Of a stretch of 64,000 nucleotides of DNA, positions 17,959-26,555 are shown piece after piece. Each line of letters starts with the position of its first letter. The stretch's first letter is position 1. The notes beneath the pieces were generated by a model that worked only from the letters and a program-made list of their open reading frames with translations, was not told where the DNA came from and made no database searches. A program made the position numbers and the translations under genes. Source of the stretch: Bacillota bacterium (lineage in GTDB: Bacteria > Bacillota > Clostridia > Monoglobales > Firm-18); NCBI GenBank assembly GCA_022706765.1, contig JAKJBX010000001.1:1-64000 (forward strand). Reading direction: 5' to 3'.

Positions 17959-19270
17959 GGTTGCCATTGCGTCGCTGGGGTGTGCAAAAAACCTGGTGGA
18001 CACTGAGAATATGCTGGGTATCATCACAAACTGCGGCTGTGAGGTGGTCGGCGACGAAAGCCTTGCGGAGGTCATCATCGTCAACACCTGCTGCTTTATA
18101 GGCGACGCAAAGCAGGAATCCATCGACACGATTTTGGACGTAGCGCGGTGGAAAGAGGAAGGCAGCTGTAAAAGGCTGATTGTCACGGGCTGTATGGCGG
18201 AGCGTTACAAAGAAGAAATCATCAAGGAGCTGCCTGAGGTCGACGCGGTCGTCGGCGTCGGGCATTTAGAGGACATCATGTCGGCGATCACAGGCGAGGC
18301 GTCAATGCTGCTGGGTCGCCCGTACAGCCACCCTGCCTCCCAAAGGGCGAGGCTGACCCCGCCGTATACCGCCTATCTCAAAATTGCGGACGGCTGCGAC
18401 AACTGTTGTACCTATTGCGTCATCCCGTCCGTTCGGGGCGGCTTCAACAGCCGTGCGATCGAGGACATCGTCGCCGAGGCTAAAACCCTTGCCGAAAGCG
18501 GGGTCAAGGAGCTTATCGTCATCGCACAGGACACCACCGGCTACGGCATCGACCGCTACGGCGAGGTAAGGCTGGCGCCGCTTTTGAAGCAGCTGTGTCA
18601 GATCAGCGGCATCGCGTGGATACGCCTGCACTACTGCTACCCCGAACGCATCACCGACGAGCTGATCGACGTGATCGCCGGAGAGGAAAAGATTTGCAAA
18701 TACCTCGACCTGCCGATACAGCACTGCAACGACGACATCCTGCGCAAGATGGGCAGGAAAGGCGGCAGGGTGCAGCTGACTGAGCTGATTGAAAGGCTGA
18801 GGCAAAGAATTCCCGGCATTGCCCTGCGCACAACAATGATTACGGGCTTCCCGACCGAGACGGATGACCAGTACCTTGAAATGCTGGATTTTATTAAAGA
18901 TATGCGGTTTGACCGCCTCGGCGTTTTTGCCTATTCGCAGGAGGAGGATACCCCCGCCGCCTGGATGGACGGTCAGATCGGCGAAGACGTCAAGCGGCGG
19001 CGTCAGGAAATGCTGATGCTTGCGCAGTCGGAGGTGTCACAGGCGCTGTCCGGAGCGAAAATCGGCAGGACTATAAAGGTGCTGACCGAGGGGTATGACG
19101 CCCTCACCCGTCAGTATTACGGCAGGAGCGAAGCCGACTCGGCGGACATTGACGGCAAGGTGTTCTTTAAGTCAAAGGTCAAGATCCCCGAGGGCACATT
19201 TGTCGATGTGCTGATTGACAACGCCATGGACTATGACCTGTTCGGCGCAGTATCACGGAAGGAAGGTTAA
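17951..19270 (+). CDS. rimO: Ribosomal protein S12 methylthiotransferase RimO
   Basis: RimO is a radical SAM enzyme that methylthiolates an aspartate of ribosomal protein S12. The 439-residue protein has the N-terminal UPF0004 domain (VAIASLGCAKNLVDTENML, VNTCCFIGDAKQESID, TGCMAERY) whose three cysteines hold the auxiliary cluster. The radical SAM CxxxCxxC is in GCDNCCTYCVIPSVRG near residues 145-160, and a C-terminal TRAM domain follows. The C-terminal spacing and SLGCAKN motif favour RimO over MiaB. The start is TTG at 17951 with GGAGGAAACGGA upstream, overlapping recX. Confidence 0.95.
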   Translation: MTKVAIASLGCAKNLVDTENMLGIITNCGCEVVGDESLAEVIIVNTCCFIGDAKQESIDTILDVARWKEEGSCKRLIVTGCMAERYKEEIIKELPEVDAVVGVGHLEDIMSAITGEASMLLGRPYSHPASQRARLTPPYTAYLKIADGCDNCCTYCVIPSVRGGFNSRAIEDIVAEAKTLAESGVKELIVIAQDTTGYGIDRYGEVRLAPLLKQLCQISGIAWIRLHYCYPERITDELIDVIAGEEKICKYLDLPIQHCNDDILRKMGRKGGRVQLTELIERLRQRIPGIALRTTMITGFPTETDDQYLEMLDFIKDMRFDRLGVFAYSQEEDTPAAWMDGQIGEDVKRRRQEMLMLAQSEVSQALSGAKIGRTIKVLTEGYDALTRQYYGRSEADSADIDGKVFFKSKVKIPEGTFVDVLIDNAMDYDLFGAVSRKEG

Positions 19271-19271
19271 A

Positions 19272-19817
19272 ATGACGACGGCAAACAAAATCACCTTGTT
19301 CAGAATATGCTTAGTGCCGGTTTTTATGGTATTTTTGTTGTACGACATGTATTACGCGGAGTACATCAGCGCCGTTATTTTCGTCATTGCGGCGGCAACC
19401 GACGGCGTTGACGGCTACGTCGCCCGCAGGTACGATCAAATCACCACCTTCGGCAAGTTTATCGACCCGCTTGCAGATAAGCTGCTGGTGACGGCTGCGC
19501 TGATCGGTTTGGTGGGTATGCAAAGGCTTGACCCGTGGTTTGCGCTGATCATCATATCCCGCGAATTCATCGTCACCAGCCTGCGCATTGTCGCCATATC
19601 AAACGGCAAGGTCATACCGGCGGGCGCCTCGGGCAAAATCAAAACGGTGCTGCAAATCTGTGCCATTGTCGCCATGCTGATCGACCGTATTTATGAGATT
19701 TCATTCGGCGGCATACTGCTGTCCCAATTTTTAATGTTACTGGCTGTCATAATCACCGTATACTCCGGAATAGAATATATCATCAAAAACGCCGCTTTGA
19801 TCAATCATATGAAATAA
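19272..19817 (+). CDS. pgsA: CDP-diacylglycerol-glycerol-3-phosphate 3-phosphatidyltransferase
   Basis: This 181-residue membrane enzyme makes phosphatidylglycerol phosphate, the precursor of phosphatidylglycerol and cardiolipin. The CDP-alcohol phosphotransferase signature is visible as TDGVDGYVARRYDQITTFGKFIDPLADK (about residues 38-65), where the conserved Asp and Gly residues bind metal and the CDP-alcohol. About four to five hydrophobic segments surround it. It begins one base after the rimO stop, with GGAAGG upstream of the ATG at 19272. A cardiolipin synthase at 45.3 kb may use its product. Confidence 0.93.
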   Translation: MTTANKITLFRICLVPVFMVFLLYDMYYAEYISAVIFVIAAATDGVDGYVARRYDQITTFGKFIDPLADKLLVTAALIGLVGMQRLDPWFALIIISREFIVTSLRIVAISNGKVIPAGASGKIKTVLQICAIVAMLIDRIYEISFGGILLSQFLMLLAVIITVYSGIEYIIKNAALINHMK

Positions 19818-19847
19818 TAAGTGTCACAAAAGAAAGGGCTGACAAAG

Positions 19848-20906
19848 GTGAAAGTAATCGTTGATGCAATGGGCGGCGACAACGCACCCGAAGAAATCGT
19901 CAAGGGCAGCATCGAGGCGGCAAGATCCCTCGGCGTCGAGGTCGTTCTTGTCGGCGACGTCACACGGATCAAAAAAATTGCCGGTAACCAAAGCGGCGTG
20001 ACCATCGTCCATGCGTCGGAGGTCATTTCCGGCGAGGAGGAACCCATGCGGGCGATCCGCGCCAAAACCGACTCGTCGATGGTGCGTGGGCTCAAAATGC
20101 TGTCCGCCGGCGAGGGCGACGCCTTTGTATCGGCGGGAAATTCGGGTGCGCTCGTTGCGGGTGCGACGCTGATTGTCAGACGCATCAGCGGTGTCCGCAG
20201 AGTCGCACTGGCGCCGATCATCCCCACTGAAACCGGCTCGGTCATTTTGGTGGACGGCGGCGCAAACGTCGATTGCAGCGCCGAGCTGTTGCAGCAGTTT
20301 GCCGTCATGGGCAACGCCTATGCGAAAACAGTGCTGGACGTTGAAGCGCCGAGGGTCGGGCTTTTGAACAATGGCACTGAGGCAAGCAAGGGCGGTGAAG
20401 AGGTGCAGGGTGCCTATAAGTTCATCCATGCGCTGCCGCTCGATTTTGTGGGCAATATCGAGGCAAGGGACGTTTTAGACGGCGTGTGCGATGTACTGGT
20501 CGCCGACGGCTTTACAGGCAACATCCTCTTAAAGTCCATCGAGGGAACGGCGATGTACTTCTCGAAAAACTTAAAGGCGGTGCTGATGAAAAACCTCGCC
20601 ACTAAAATCTCCGCCCTGCTGCTCAAAGGCGGCATCGGGAATATGCGAAAGAAATTTGACTATAACGAGCATGGCGGCGCACCCGTTCTCGGCGCAAAGG
20701 GCGTAGTCATCAAGGCGCACGGCTCGTCAAAGTCGCTTGCCTTTTACAATGCCATTCGCCAGGCAAAGAAGTTTTATGAAGCCGGCGCTGTCGGCAGCAT
20801 CGAAGAGCTGATCGCCAGGGCAGGATCGCCCAAGACGCAGGCGATCCGCAGCGTGATTGACAAGGCAAAGACCGTGCTGCACAGGCAGGGTAATCCAAAG
20901 ACGTGA
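19848..20906 (+). CDS. plsX: Phosphate acyltransferase PlsX
   Basis: PlsX converts acyl-ACP to acyl-phosphate, the first step of the PlsX/PlsY route to phosphatidic acid. The protein has the N-terminal VDAMGGDNAPEEIVKGSIEAA, SAGNSGALVAGATLIV, LVDGGANVDC and DGFTGNILLKSIEGTA blocks of the family. A GTG at 19848 is the likely start, with GAAAGGG nine bases upstream, giving 352 residues. An in-frame GTG at 19821 would add nine residues. acpP, whose product carries the acyl chains, follows with its own promoter. Confidence 0.95.
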   Translation: MKVIVDAMGGDNAPEEIVKGSIEAARSLGVEVVLVGDVTRIKKIAGNQSGVTIVHASEVISGEEEPMRAIRAKTDSSMVRGLKMLSAGEGDAFVSAGNSGALVAGATLIVRRISGVRRVALAPIIPTETGSVILVDGGANVDCSAELLQQFAVMGNAYAKTVLDVEAPRVGLLNNGTEASKGGEEVQGAYKFIHALPLDFVGNIEARDVLDGVCDVLVADGFTGNILLKSIEGTAMYFSKNLKAVLMKNLATKISALLLKGGIGNMRKKFDYNEHGGAPVLGAKGVVIKAHGSSKSLAFYNAIRQAKKFYEAGAVGSIEELIARAGSPKTQAIRSVIDKAKTVLHRQGNPKT

Positions 20907-20924
20907 AGAATTGATGAAAAATAC

Positions 20925-20953
20925 TTGACGGAATATGAAATATATTATATAGT
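20925..20953 (+). promoter_or_regulatory. acpP promoter
   Basis: TTGACG (20925-20930), a 17-bp AT-rich spacer and TATAGT (20948-20953) lie 47 bp upstream of acpP. I saw no clear FapR-like operator. Confidence 0.7.
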
Positions 20954-21000
20954 AATTTCAACAAATAAAAAACAAAATATCATAACAGGAGGAATAAAAC

Positions 21001-21231
21001 ATGGAATTTGAAAAGGTGAAAGGAATACTTGTCCAGCAGCTTGGCGTTAGCGAGGACGAAATATCAATGGATTCATCATTGCTGGACGATTTGGGTGCGG
21101 ACTCACTCGACCTCGTGGAGCTCATCATGGCATTGGAGCAGGAATTTGACGTTGAAATTCCCGATGAGGAAGCTGAAAAAATCAAAACAGTCGGAGACGC
21201 CGTTAATTTCTTAAAGGAAAAAGCCCAATAG
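21001..21231 (+). CDS. acpP: Acyl carrier protein
   Basis: This small acidic protein of 76 residues carries fatty-acyl intermediates on a phosphopantetheine arm. The attachment serine is in [16 protein letters not shown] (DSL motif, about residue 37), followed by the typical [23 protein letters not shown] helix III region. A good AGGAGG precedes the ATG. Its own promoter and a terminator that starts within its last codons make it a single-gene transcription unit between plsX and rnc, fitting the need for very high ACP expression. Confidence 0.97.
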   Translation: MEFEKVKGILVQQLGVSEDEISMDSSLLDDLGADSLDLVELIMALEQEFDVEIPDEEAEKIKTVGDAVNFLKEKAQ

Positions 21232-21239
21232 GGCTTTTT
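21218..21239 (+). terminator. acpP terminator overlapping the stop codon
   Basis: AAAAAGCCC (21218-21226), loop AATA, then GGGCTTTTT (21231-21239) form a compact intrinsic terminator whose left arm and loop encode the last ACP residues and the stop. Confidence 0.85.
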
Positions 21240-21276
21240 GCGTATGCAACCACACCAAGCGTTTGGTGGCATACGC
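21240..21276 (+). promoter_or_regulatory. Bulged hairpin in the rnc leader
   Basis: GCGTATGC (21240-21247) pairs with GCATACGC (21269-21276), and an inner arm CCACACCAA pairs with TTGGTGG with a two-base bulge. The hairpin sits directly after the acpP terminator and about 50 nt before rnc, so it would be near the 5' end of any read-through rnc message. A role as a self-cleavage site for RNase III is an inference. Confidence 0.5.
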
Positions 21277-21323
21277 AAGAAGAAACTTTTTCGGCAGTCC
21301 CCGAAGAGCAGGGGGATGGAATC

Positions 21324-22022
21324 ATGCAGGAACTTATGAAAAAACTCGGCTATACGTTTCATGACGAGGGGCTTTTAGTCACTGCCCTGACCCATAGCTC
21401 GTATGCCAACGAGAATAAAAAGACCAGCACAAGCTATGAACGGCTTGAATTCTTAGGCGACAGCGTGCTGTCGTTTGTTGTCAGCACACACATCTACAAC
21501 AATTTTACAAGCCTGCCGGAGGGAGGCTTGTCAAAGCTGCGTGCGGCGCTCGTCTGTGAGCGATGCCTTGCGGATTGTGCGCAAACACTCGACCTCGGCT
21601 CACACCTGATCCTCAGCAAGGGCGAGGATATGACGGGCGGAAGGACACGCCCCTCCATTCTTGCGGATGTTTTGGAGGCGATCATCGCCGCCGTTTATTT
21701 AGACGGCGGTATCACGGCTGCGGAGGACTTCACCCTGCGCATACTGGATGACAGCATCAGGCGGGTCTGTATGGGCAAGGGCGTGTTTAAGGATTATAAG
21801 ACGGAGCTTCAGGAATATTTGCAGCAGGACGACAAAAGCGTGGAATACATCCACGTTAAGGAGGAAGGACCGGAGCACGCCAAGGTCTTTACCGTAGAGG
21901 TGATGGTAAGCGGCAAGGCGCTTGCCGCCGGCACGGGCAAGAGCAAAAAGGACGCCGAGCAGACCGCTGCGCAAAAGGCGTTGGCGGCGCTGCATCTCAA
22001 GCTAAAAGGTTGCTGTAAATGA
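21324..22022 (+). CDS. rnc: Ribonuclease III
   Basis: RNase III cuts double-stranded RNA, including rRNA precursors. The 232-residue protein has the catalytic signature ERLEFLGDSVLSFVVSTHIY (about residues 40-60) with the metal-binding Glu and Asp, a second acidic motif ADVLEAIIAAVYLDGG, and a C-terminal double-stranded RNA-binding domain ending SGKALAAGTGKSKKDAEQTAAQKALAAL. The ATG at 21324 follows a GGGGG-rich stretch. Its stop overlaps the start of the radical SAM gene (ATGA). rnc followed by a radical SAM gene, smc and ftsY is a usual clostridial order. Confidence 0.97.
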   Translation: MQELMKKLGYTFHDEGLLVTALTHSSYANENKKTSTSYERLEFLGDSVLSFVVSTHIYNNFTSLPEGGLSKLRAALVCERCLADCAQTLDLGSHLILSKGEDMTGGRTRPSILADVLEAIIAAVYLDGGITAAEDFTLRILDDSIRRVCMGKGVFKDYKTELQEYLQQDDKSVEYIHVKEEGPEHAKVFTVEVMVSGKALAAGTGKSKKDAEQTAAQKALAALHLKLKGCCK

Positions 22023-22867
22023 AAAAATATAAAATCATCCCGATTTTCGTGCCGCACAAGGGCTGCCCGCACCAATGCGCCTTTTGCAACCAGCACCGCA
22101 TTACGGGGCAGCTTGCCGGCGTGACGCCCGGGGACGTTCGGCAAAAGGTGGACCAGTATCTGCAAACCATTGACAGTGAAAAGCACCGTGTCGAGGTCGC
22201 GTTTTACGGCGGCAGCTTCACAGCGATTGATAAAGCCGCCCGAACCGCACTGCTTGCGGCCGCCAAGGCATATAAGGACGGCGGAAAAATCCACGGCATA
22301 CGCCTGTCCACACGCCCCGACTATATCAGCGGCGACATTTTGCGTGAGCTTGAAGACTACGGCGTTACCGAAATCGAGATGGGCGTCCAAAGCATGTGCG
22401 ACGAGGTGCTTGCCGCCAATAACCGCGGACATACAGCCGCGGATGTCAAAGCGGCGGTGAGGGAAATCCGGCGGTTCGGCTTTGGTTTGGGGCTTCAAAT
22501 GATGGTCGGGCTGATCGGCGACACAGTTGAAACCTCCGTCCGCACCGCAAAAGAAATAGCGGCATTGAAACCGGATTTTGTGCGGGTCTACCCCACGCTG
22601 GTCTTTAAGAACACGCCGCTTTATGACCGGTATTTAAACGGCACATACATCCCGCTCAGCGTTGAGGACGCCGTTGCCATCTGCGTGCCTGTTATGCGGA
22701 TTTTTGAAGAGAGCGGCGTCAAGGTCGTCAGGCTGGGGCTGTTGGTCGGCGCCGACGAGGCGCAAGACAGCCTTGCGGCGGGACCGTACCATCCGCACTT
22801 TCGTGAATTAGTCGAGAAAAGGATGTCAATTAATGTATCTGAAACGGTTGGAAATGCAGGGGTTTAA
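22019..22867 (+). CDS. Radical SAM protein (Elp3-like family), short C terminus
   Basis: This 282-residue protein begins with VPHKGCPHQCAFCNQHRITG, where CPHQCAFC supplies the CxxxCxxC iron-sulfur ligands. It continues with FYGGSFTAI, LSTRPDYI and EIEMGVQSM, typical of the radical SAM domain of Elp3-related proteins found between rnc and smc in Clostridia. The acetyltransferase half of true Elp3 is absent. After the family-typical AGPYHPHFRELVEKR it runs only about 15 residues before stopping inside smc. From memory, relatives extend some tens of residues further, so the C terminus may be trimmed. The reaction is unknown; a tRNA modification role is a guess from the superfamily. Confidence 0.75.
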   Translation: MKKYKIIPIFVPHKGCPHQCAFCNQHRITGQLAGVTPGDVRQKVDQYLQTIDSEKHRVEVAFYGGSFTAIDKAARTALLAAAKAYKDGGKIHGIRLSTRPDYISGDILRELEDYGVTEIEMGVQSMCDEVLAANNRGHTAADVKAAVREIRRFGFGLGLQMMVGLIGDTVETSVRTAKEIAALKPDFVRVYPTLVFKNTPLYDRYLNGTYIPLSVEDAVAICVPVMRIFEESGVKVVRLGLLVGADEAQDSLAAGPYHPHFRELVEKRMSINVSETVGNAGV

Positions 22868-25800
22868 ATCCTTTGCCGAAAAAATTTCATTACAGTTCGG
22901 AACAGGCATCACAGCTGTTGTCGGTCCCAACGGAAGCGGCAAGAGCAACATTTCCGACGCCATCAGGTGGGTCATGGGTGAGCAAAGCGCCAAGTCGCTG
23001 CGCGGCGGCAACATGCAGGACGTGATTTTTTCGGGTACGCAAAAGCGCAAGCCGCTCGGTTTTGCCGAGGTGTCGCTGGTTGTTGACAATGCGGACAAGA
23101 CCCTGCAAATCGACTATGACGAGGTCGTCATCACCCGTCGTGTCTACCGTTCGGGCGAGAGCGAATACTATATCAACAGCGCGTCCTGCCGCTTAAAGGA
23201 CATCCACGAGCTGTTTATGGACACAGGCGTGGGGCGTGAGGGCTATTCGATCATCGGTCAGGGCAAAATCGTTGAGATCATCAGCAGCAAAGCGGAGGAC
23301 AGGCGTCAGATTTTTGAAGAAGCCGCCGGCATCACCAAGTACCGCTACCGCAAGGAGGAGGCGGAGCGTAAGCTTGCGCATACGCACGATAACGTGCTGC
23401 GTGTCAGCGACATCATCACCGAGCTTGAAACGCAGCTCGAACCGTTGCGCCAGCAGTCGGAAAAGGCGAAGAAATTCTTAAACCTTCGGGATAAACTCAA
23501 AACGGTGGAAGTAAACGTGTCGCTCGAAAACATTGCGCGCCTCAAAAAAGCGCTGGACGAGGCGGCGGATGTTTTTGGCAATTTGGAGAGGCAGACAGGC
23601 GCCGTCAAAGCGGAGGTCGAGGGCATCGAGCGGACGATCGCCGCCCTGTTTGAGGATATCAAGACCGGCGAGGAGGGTGCGGAACAGCTCCGCGTCCGTC
23701 AGGAGAGCGGCAACGCACAGCTTTCGGGCTGTAAGAGCGACATTGAGGTGTTAAAGAGCCGGATCGCGCACAATGATGAGAGCGTGAAGCGCATCGGGAG
23801 CGAGATCGACGAGCTGCAAAGCAAGCTCGATGAGCTGGACAGCTCCCTGTCCGAAAAGGACGGCGACTATGTCCGGATCGCCGCTCAGGAAGAAGCGCTT
23901 GCGGCGCAGATAGCGGCGTTGACCGATGAAATCGCCGCCGCCGAGACGGAGCTTGCCGCACAGGGTGAAAAGACGGAGCAAATCAGCGCCGATATGATAG
24001 AAAAGCTGAATGAGGTTGCGGCGTTCCGGCTGAAAAACGGCAATCTGCAAGCCTTATCGGGCAGCTTTGAGACACGCAAAAATGCGATAGAAAAAGAATT
24101 GGAAGAAAAAAAAGACAGCTTTGAAGCCCTGTCGCAGGGCGTTTTGGACTTGGCGCGGGAGCTGAAACAAAAGACTGAGGAAAAAGAAGCGCAAAGCCTC
24201 CAATATCAGCGGCTTTCAGACCGCATCAAACAGGCGGAGGAGGCGCTGAGCGCCCATCAGGGTGAGCACCGCCGGCTGCAAATCCGATCCGAACAGGCGC
24301 ATTCACGCTATAAGCTGCTGTCCGATATGGAAAAATCCTTTGACAATTACAGCAAAAGCGTCAAGAGCGTGATGCAGGCGCTGGGGAGCGGCGCATTGAA
24401 AAACGCCGTCATCCACGGCACAGTGGCGCAGCTTATTACGGTGCCAAAGACCTATGAGGTCGCCATCGAGACGGCGTTGGGCAGCGCCGCGCAAAATATT
24501 GTGACCGGAACTGAAAACGACGCCAAAACGGCGATTGAATATTTGAAGCGCAATCAAGCGGGCAGGGCGACCTTTTTGCCGGTCACCGCCGTGCGCGGCA
24601 GCCTTTTAAACGAAAAGGACCTGGATAAGTGCAGCGGCTATTTAGGTATAGCATCTGACCTTGTGACCTGTGACAACGCCTTTGAAAACGTCGTCGGCGG
24701 GCTGCTGGGGCGGGTCGCCGTGGTGGACACCGTCGACAACGCCATTGTCATGGCGAAAAAATACCAGTACCGCTTCCGCATCGTCACTAAGGAGGGTGAG
24801 CTGCTGACCCCCGGCGGTGCCATGTCGGGCGGCAGCAGGCAAAATGGTATCGGGCTGTTTGCCCGTGCCAACGAGCTTGCGGCGCTTGCCGACCGCACCC
24901 GTGAGCTGCAAGCCGCGTTGCAAAAAATGCAGACGGAGGAGCAGGACATGCAAAGGACGCTTGCCGAAGCCATGTCGGAGGGCGAAGCGCTGTCCGAACG
25001 GCTGCGCAGGTTGCAGGAGGCGTGCATCAAGCTGTCATCGGAGCATAAGCACTCCGAGGCGTTTTTGCAGTCCGCTGTGGCGGCGCGGGAAGCGCTTACC
25101 GCCGAGCACACCCAAACCACCGAAAAAATCGCCGAAATGGCAACGCATATACAGCGCAATAACGAGGAGATCACGCTTTTGGGCGTCCAAATCGCTGTCC
25201 TCGAAAAGCAGAGCGAGGGGCAAAAGGACAGCAGCGCCAGCCTGATGCGCCTGCGTGATGAAAAAGCCGCCGCGCTGCTCGGGCTTAAAATGGAACAGAG
25301 CAACGTCCAAAAGGACATTGCCCTCCACGCCGAACGCACTGAGCTTGTTAAAGCCCGAAAGCAGGAGATCGCCGTAAGCATCGCGCAGAAACGGCAAAAC
25401 ATCGCCGAAATCAACGACACCAACGAGGATTTGGCGGACGACATCGGCTTTAAGACCCAACAGATTGAAGAAATCGCACAGGAGCTTATCGCCTTGAAGG
25501 AGGCGCTTGCGGCGTCGCAGTCGGATGGTCGCAGAAAGCGCGACGACATCCAGCAAAATCAAAAGCTGCTCGGCGAGCGCCGGGAGGTTCAGTTCAAGCT
25601 GCAAGAGGAGCAAGGCAGATTAGAGGGCAAAAAGGCGAAGTCAGAGTTTGAGCTCGAAAATATCATTAACCGGTTGTGGGAAGACTATGAGCTGACGGTG
25701 TCCGCCGCCGAGAAGCTGCGTACGCCGATGGACAGCCTGCAAAAGGCGCAGCGTGAAATCAACGCCTTAAAAGAAGAAATCCGCTCTCTCGGCAACATCA

Positions 25801-26402
25801 ACATCGACGCCATCGAGGAATATACGGGCATCAAGGAGCGCTTTGACTTTTTGACAACGCAGCGTGACGACCTGGTCGAGGCGCAAAAGAACCTCGAAGC
25901 CGTCATTGCGGACATGGTGCTGATCATGAAGGACCAGTTTGCCGAGAAGTTCAAAATCATCAACCAAAATTTCAGCGAGGTCTTTGCCGAGCTGTTCGGC
26001 GGCGGCAAGGCGCAGCTGACCCTCACCGAGCCTGACGACATTCTGTCGAGCGGCGTCGGCATAGAGGTGCAGCCGCCGGGCAAGGCGGTCAAGAGCATCA
26101 TCGCCCTGTCGGGCGGTGAGCAGGCGTTCGTGTCGATCGCGCTGCTGTTCGCCATCTTAAAGGTGCGTCCGTCGCCGTTTTGCATACTCGACGAGATCGA
26201 GGCCGCCCTCGACGACGTCAATGTGTTCCGCTATGCGGAGTACCTGAAAAAATTTGCGCAAAGGTCTCAGTTCATCGTGGTCACCCACAGGCGGGGCACC
26301 ATGGAGGCGGCGAACGTCCTTTACGGCGTCACCATGCAGGAGCAGGGCGTCACCAACCTTTTGTCACTGAACATAGACGATATTGAAGGGGTTGTCGTTT
26401 GA
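22833..26402 (+). CDS. smc: Chromosome segregation protein SMC
   Basis: This 1189-residue ATPase organises the chromosome with ScpA/ScpB. The N-terminal head has MYLKRLEMQGFKSFAEKI and the Walker A GPNGSGKSNISDAIRWVMGE near residues 32-39. A long coiled coil (about 170-500) leads to the hinge domain (about 505-680, beginning KSVMQALGSGALKNAVIHG), then the returning coil, and the C-terminal head with LSGGEQAFVSIALLFAIL near 1091 and the Walker B FCILDEIEAALDDVNV. All elements of bacterial SMC are present at normal length. The start overlaps the preceding radical SAM gene by 35 nt. Confidence 0.98.
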   Translation: MYLKRLEMQGFKSFAEKISLQFGTGITAVVGPNGSGKSNISDAIRWVMGEQSAKSLRGGNMQDVIFSGTQKRKPLGFAEVSLVVDNADKTLQIDYDEVVITRRVYRSGESEYYINSASCRLKDIHELFMDTGVGREGYSIIGQGKIVEIISSKAEDRRQIFEEAAGITKYRYRKEEAERKLAHTHDNVLRVSDIITELETQLEPLRQQSEKAKKFLNLRDKLKTVEVNVSLENIARLKKALDEAADVFGNLERQTGAVKAEVEGIERTIAALFEDIKTGEEGAEQLRVRQESGNAQLSGCKSDIEVLKSRIAHNDESVKRIGSEIDELQSKLDELDSSLSEKDGDYVRIAAQEEALAAQIAALTDEIAAAETELAAQGEKTEQISADMIEKLNEVAAFRLKNGNLQALSGSFETRKNAIEKELEEKKDSFEALSQGVLDLARELKQKTEEKEAQSLQYQRLSDRIKQAEEALSAHQGEHRRLQIRSEQAHSRYKLLSDMEKSFDNYSKSVKSVMQALGSGALKNAVIHGTVAQLITVPKTYEVAIETALGSAAQNIVTGTENDAKTAIEYLKRNQAGRATFLPVTAVRGSLLNEKDLDKCSGYLGIASDLVTCDNAFENVVGGLLGRVAVVDTVDNAIVMAKKYQYRFRIVTKEGELLTPGGAMSGGSRQNGIGLFARANELAALADRTRELQAALQKMQTEEQDMQRTLAEAMSEGEALSERLRRLQEACIKLSSEHKHSEAFLQSAVAAREALTAEHTQTTEKIAEMATHIQRNNEEITLLGVQIAVLEKQSEGQKDSSASLMRLRDEKAAALLGLKMEQSNVQKDIALHAERTELVKARKQEIAVSIAQKRQNIAEINDTNEDLADDIGFKTQQIEEIAQELIALKEALAASQSDGRRKRDDIQQNQKLLGERREVQFKLQEEQGRLEGKKAKSEFELENIINRLWEDYELTVSAAEKLRTPMDSLQKAQREINALKEEIRSLGNINIDAIEEYTGIKERFDFLTTQRDDLVEAQKNLEAVIADMVLIMKDQFAEKFKIINQNFSEVFAELFGGGKAQLTLTEPDDILSSGVGIEVQPPGKAVKSIIALSGGEQAFVSIALLFAILKVRPSPFCILDEIEAALDDVNVFRYAEYLKKFAQRSQFIVVTHRRGTMEAANVLYGVTMQEQGVTNLLSLNIDDIEGVVV

Positions 26403-26434
26403 ATAAATTCAAGCTATACCTTTGGCGGAATTGA

Positions 26435-26547
26435 TTGCGCTGCCGCAATTTTCGCATAAAAACCGTGCGAAACGGCGCGGCGCAAAGAACCGTCTAAACG
26501 CCTTATCCGGCTCACGATAAGGCGCAGGGGTTAATTTTGTGAGCCGG
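26435..26547 (+). promoter_or_regulatory. Structured leader between smc and ftsY with competing hairpins
   Basis: Three stems are visible. TTGCGCTGC (26435-26443) pairs with GCGGCGCAA (26477-26485), enclosing CCGT-GCGAA-ACGG. CCTTATC (26501-26507) pairs with GATAAGG (26516-26522). CCGGCTCAC (26507-26515) pairs with GTGAGCCGG (26539-26547). The last two cannot form together, because the loop of one is the arm of the other. The right arm of the third stem runs into the ftsY ribosome site GGAAAGG (26546-26552). This looks like a translation-controlling switch, but no ligand or protein can be named. Confidence 0.45.
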
Positions 26548-26555
26548 AAAGGCTA

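Noticed and set aside
24638-25549. 303-residue minus-strand frame inside smc
   Set aside because: Serine- and alanine-rich translation of coiled-coil codons on the opposite strand; smc is intact on the plus strand.
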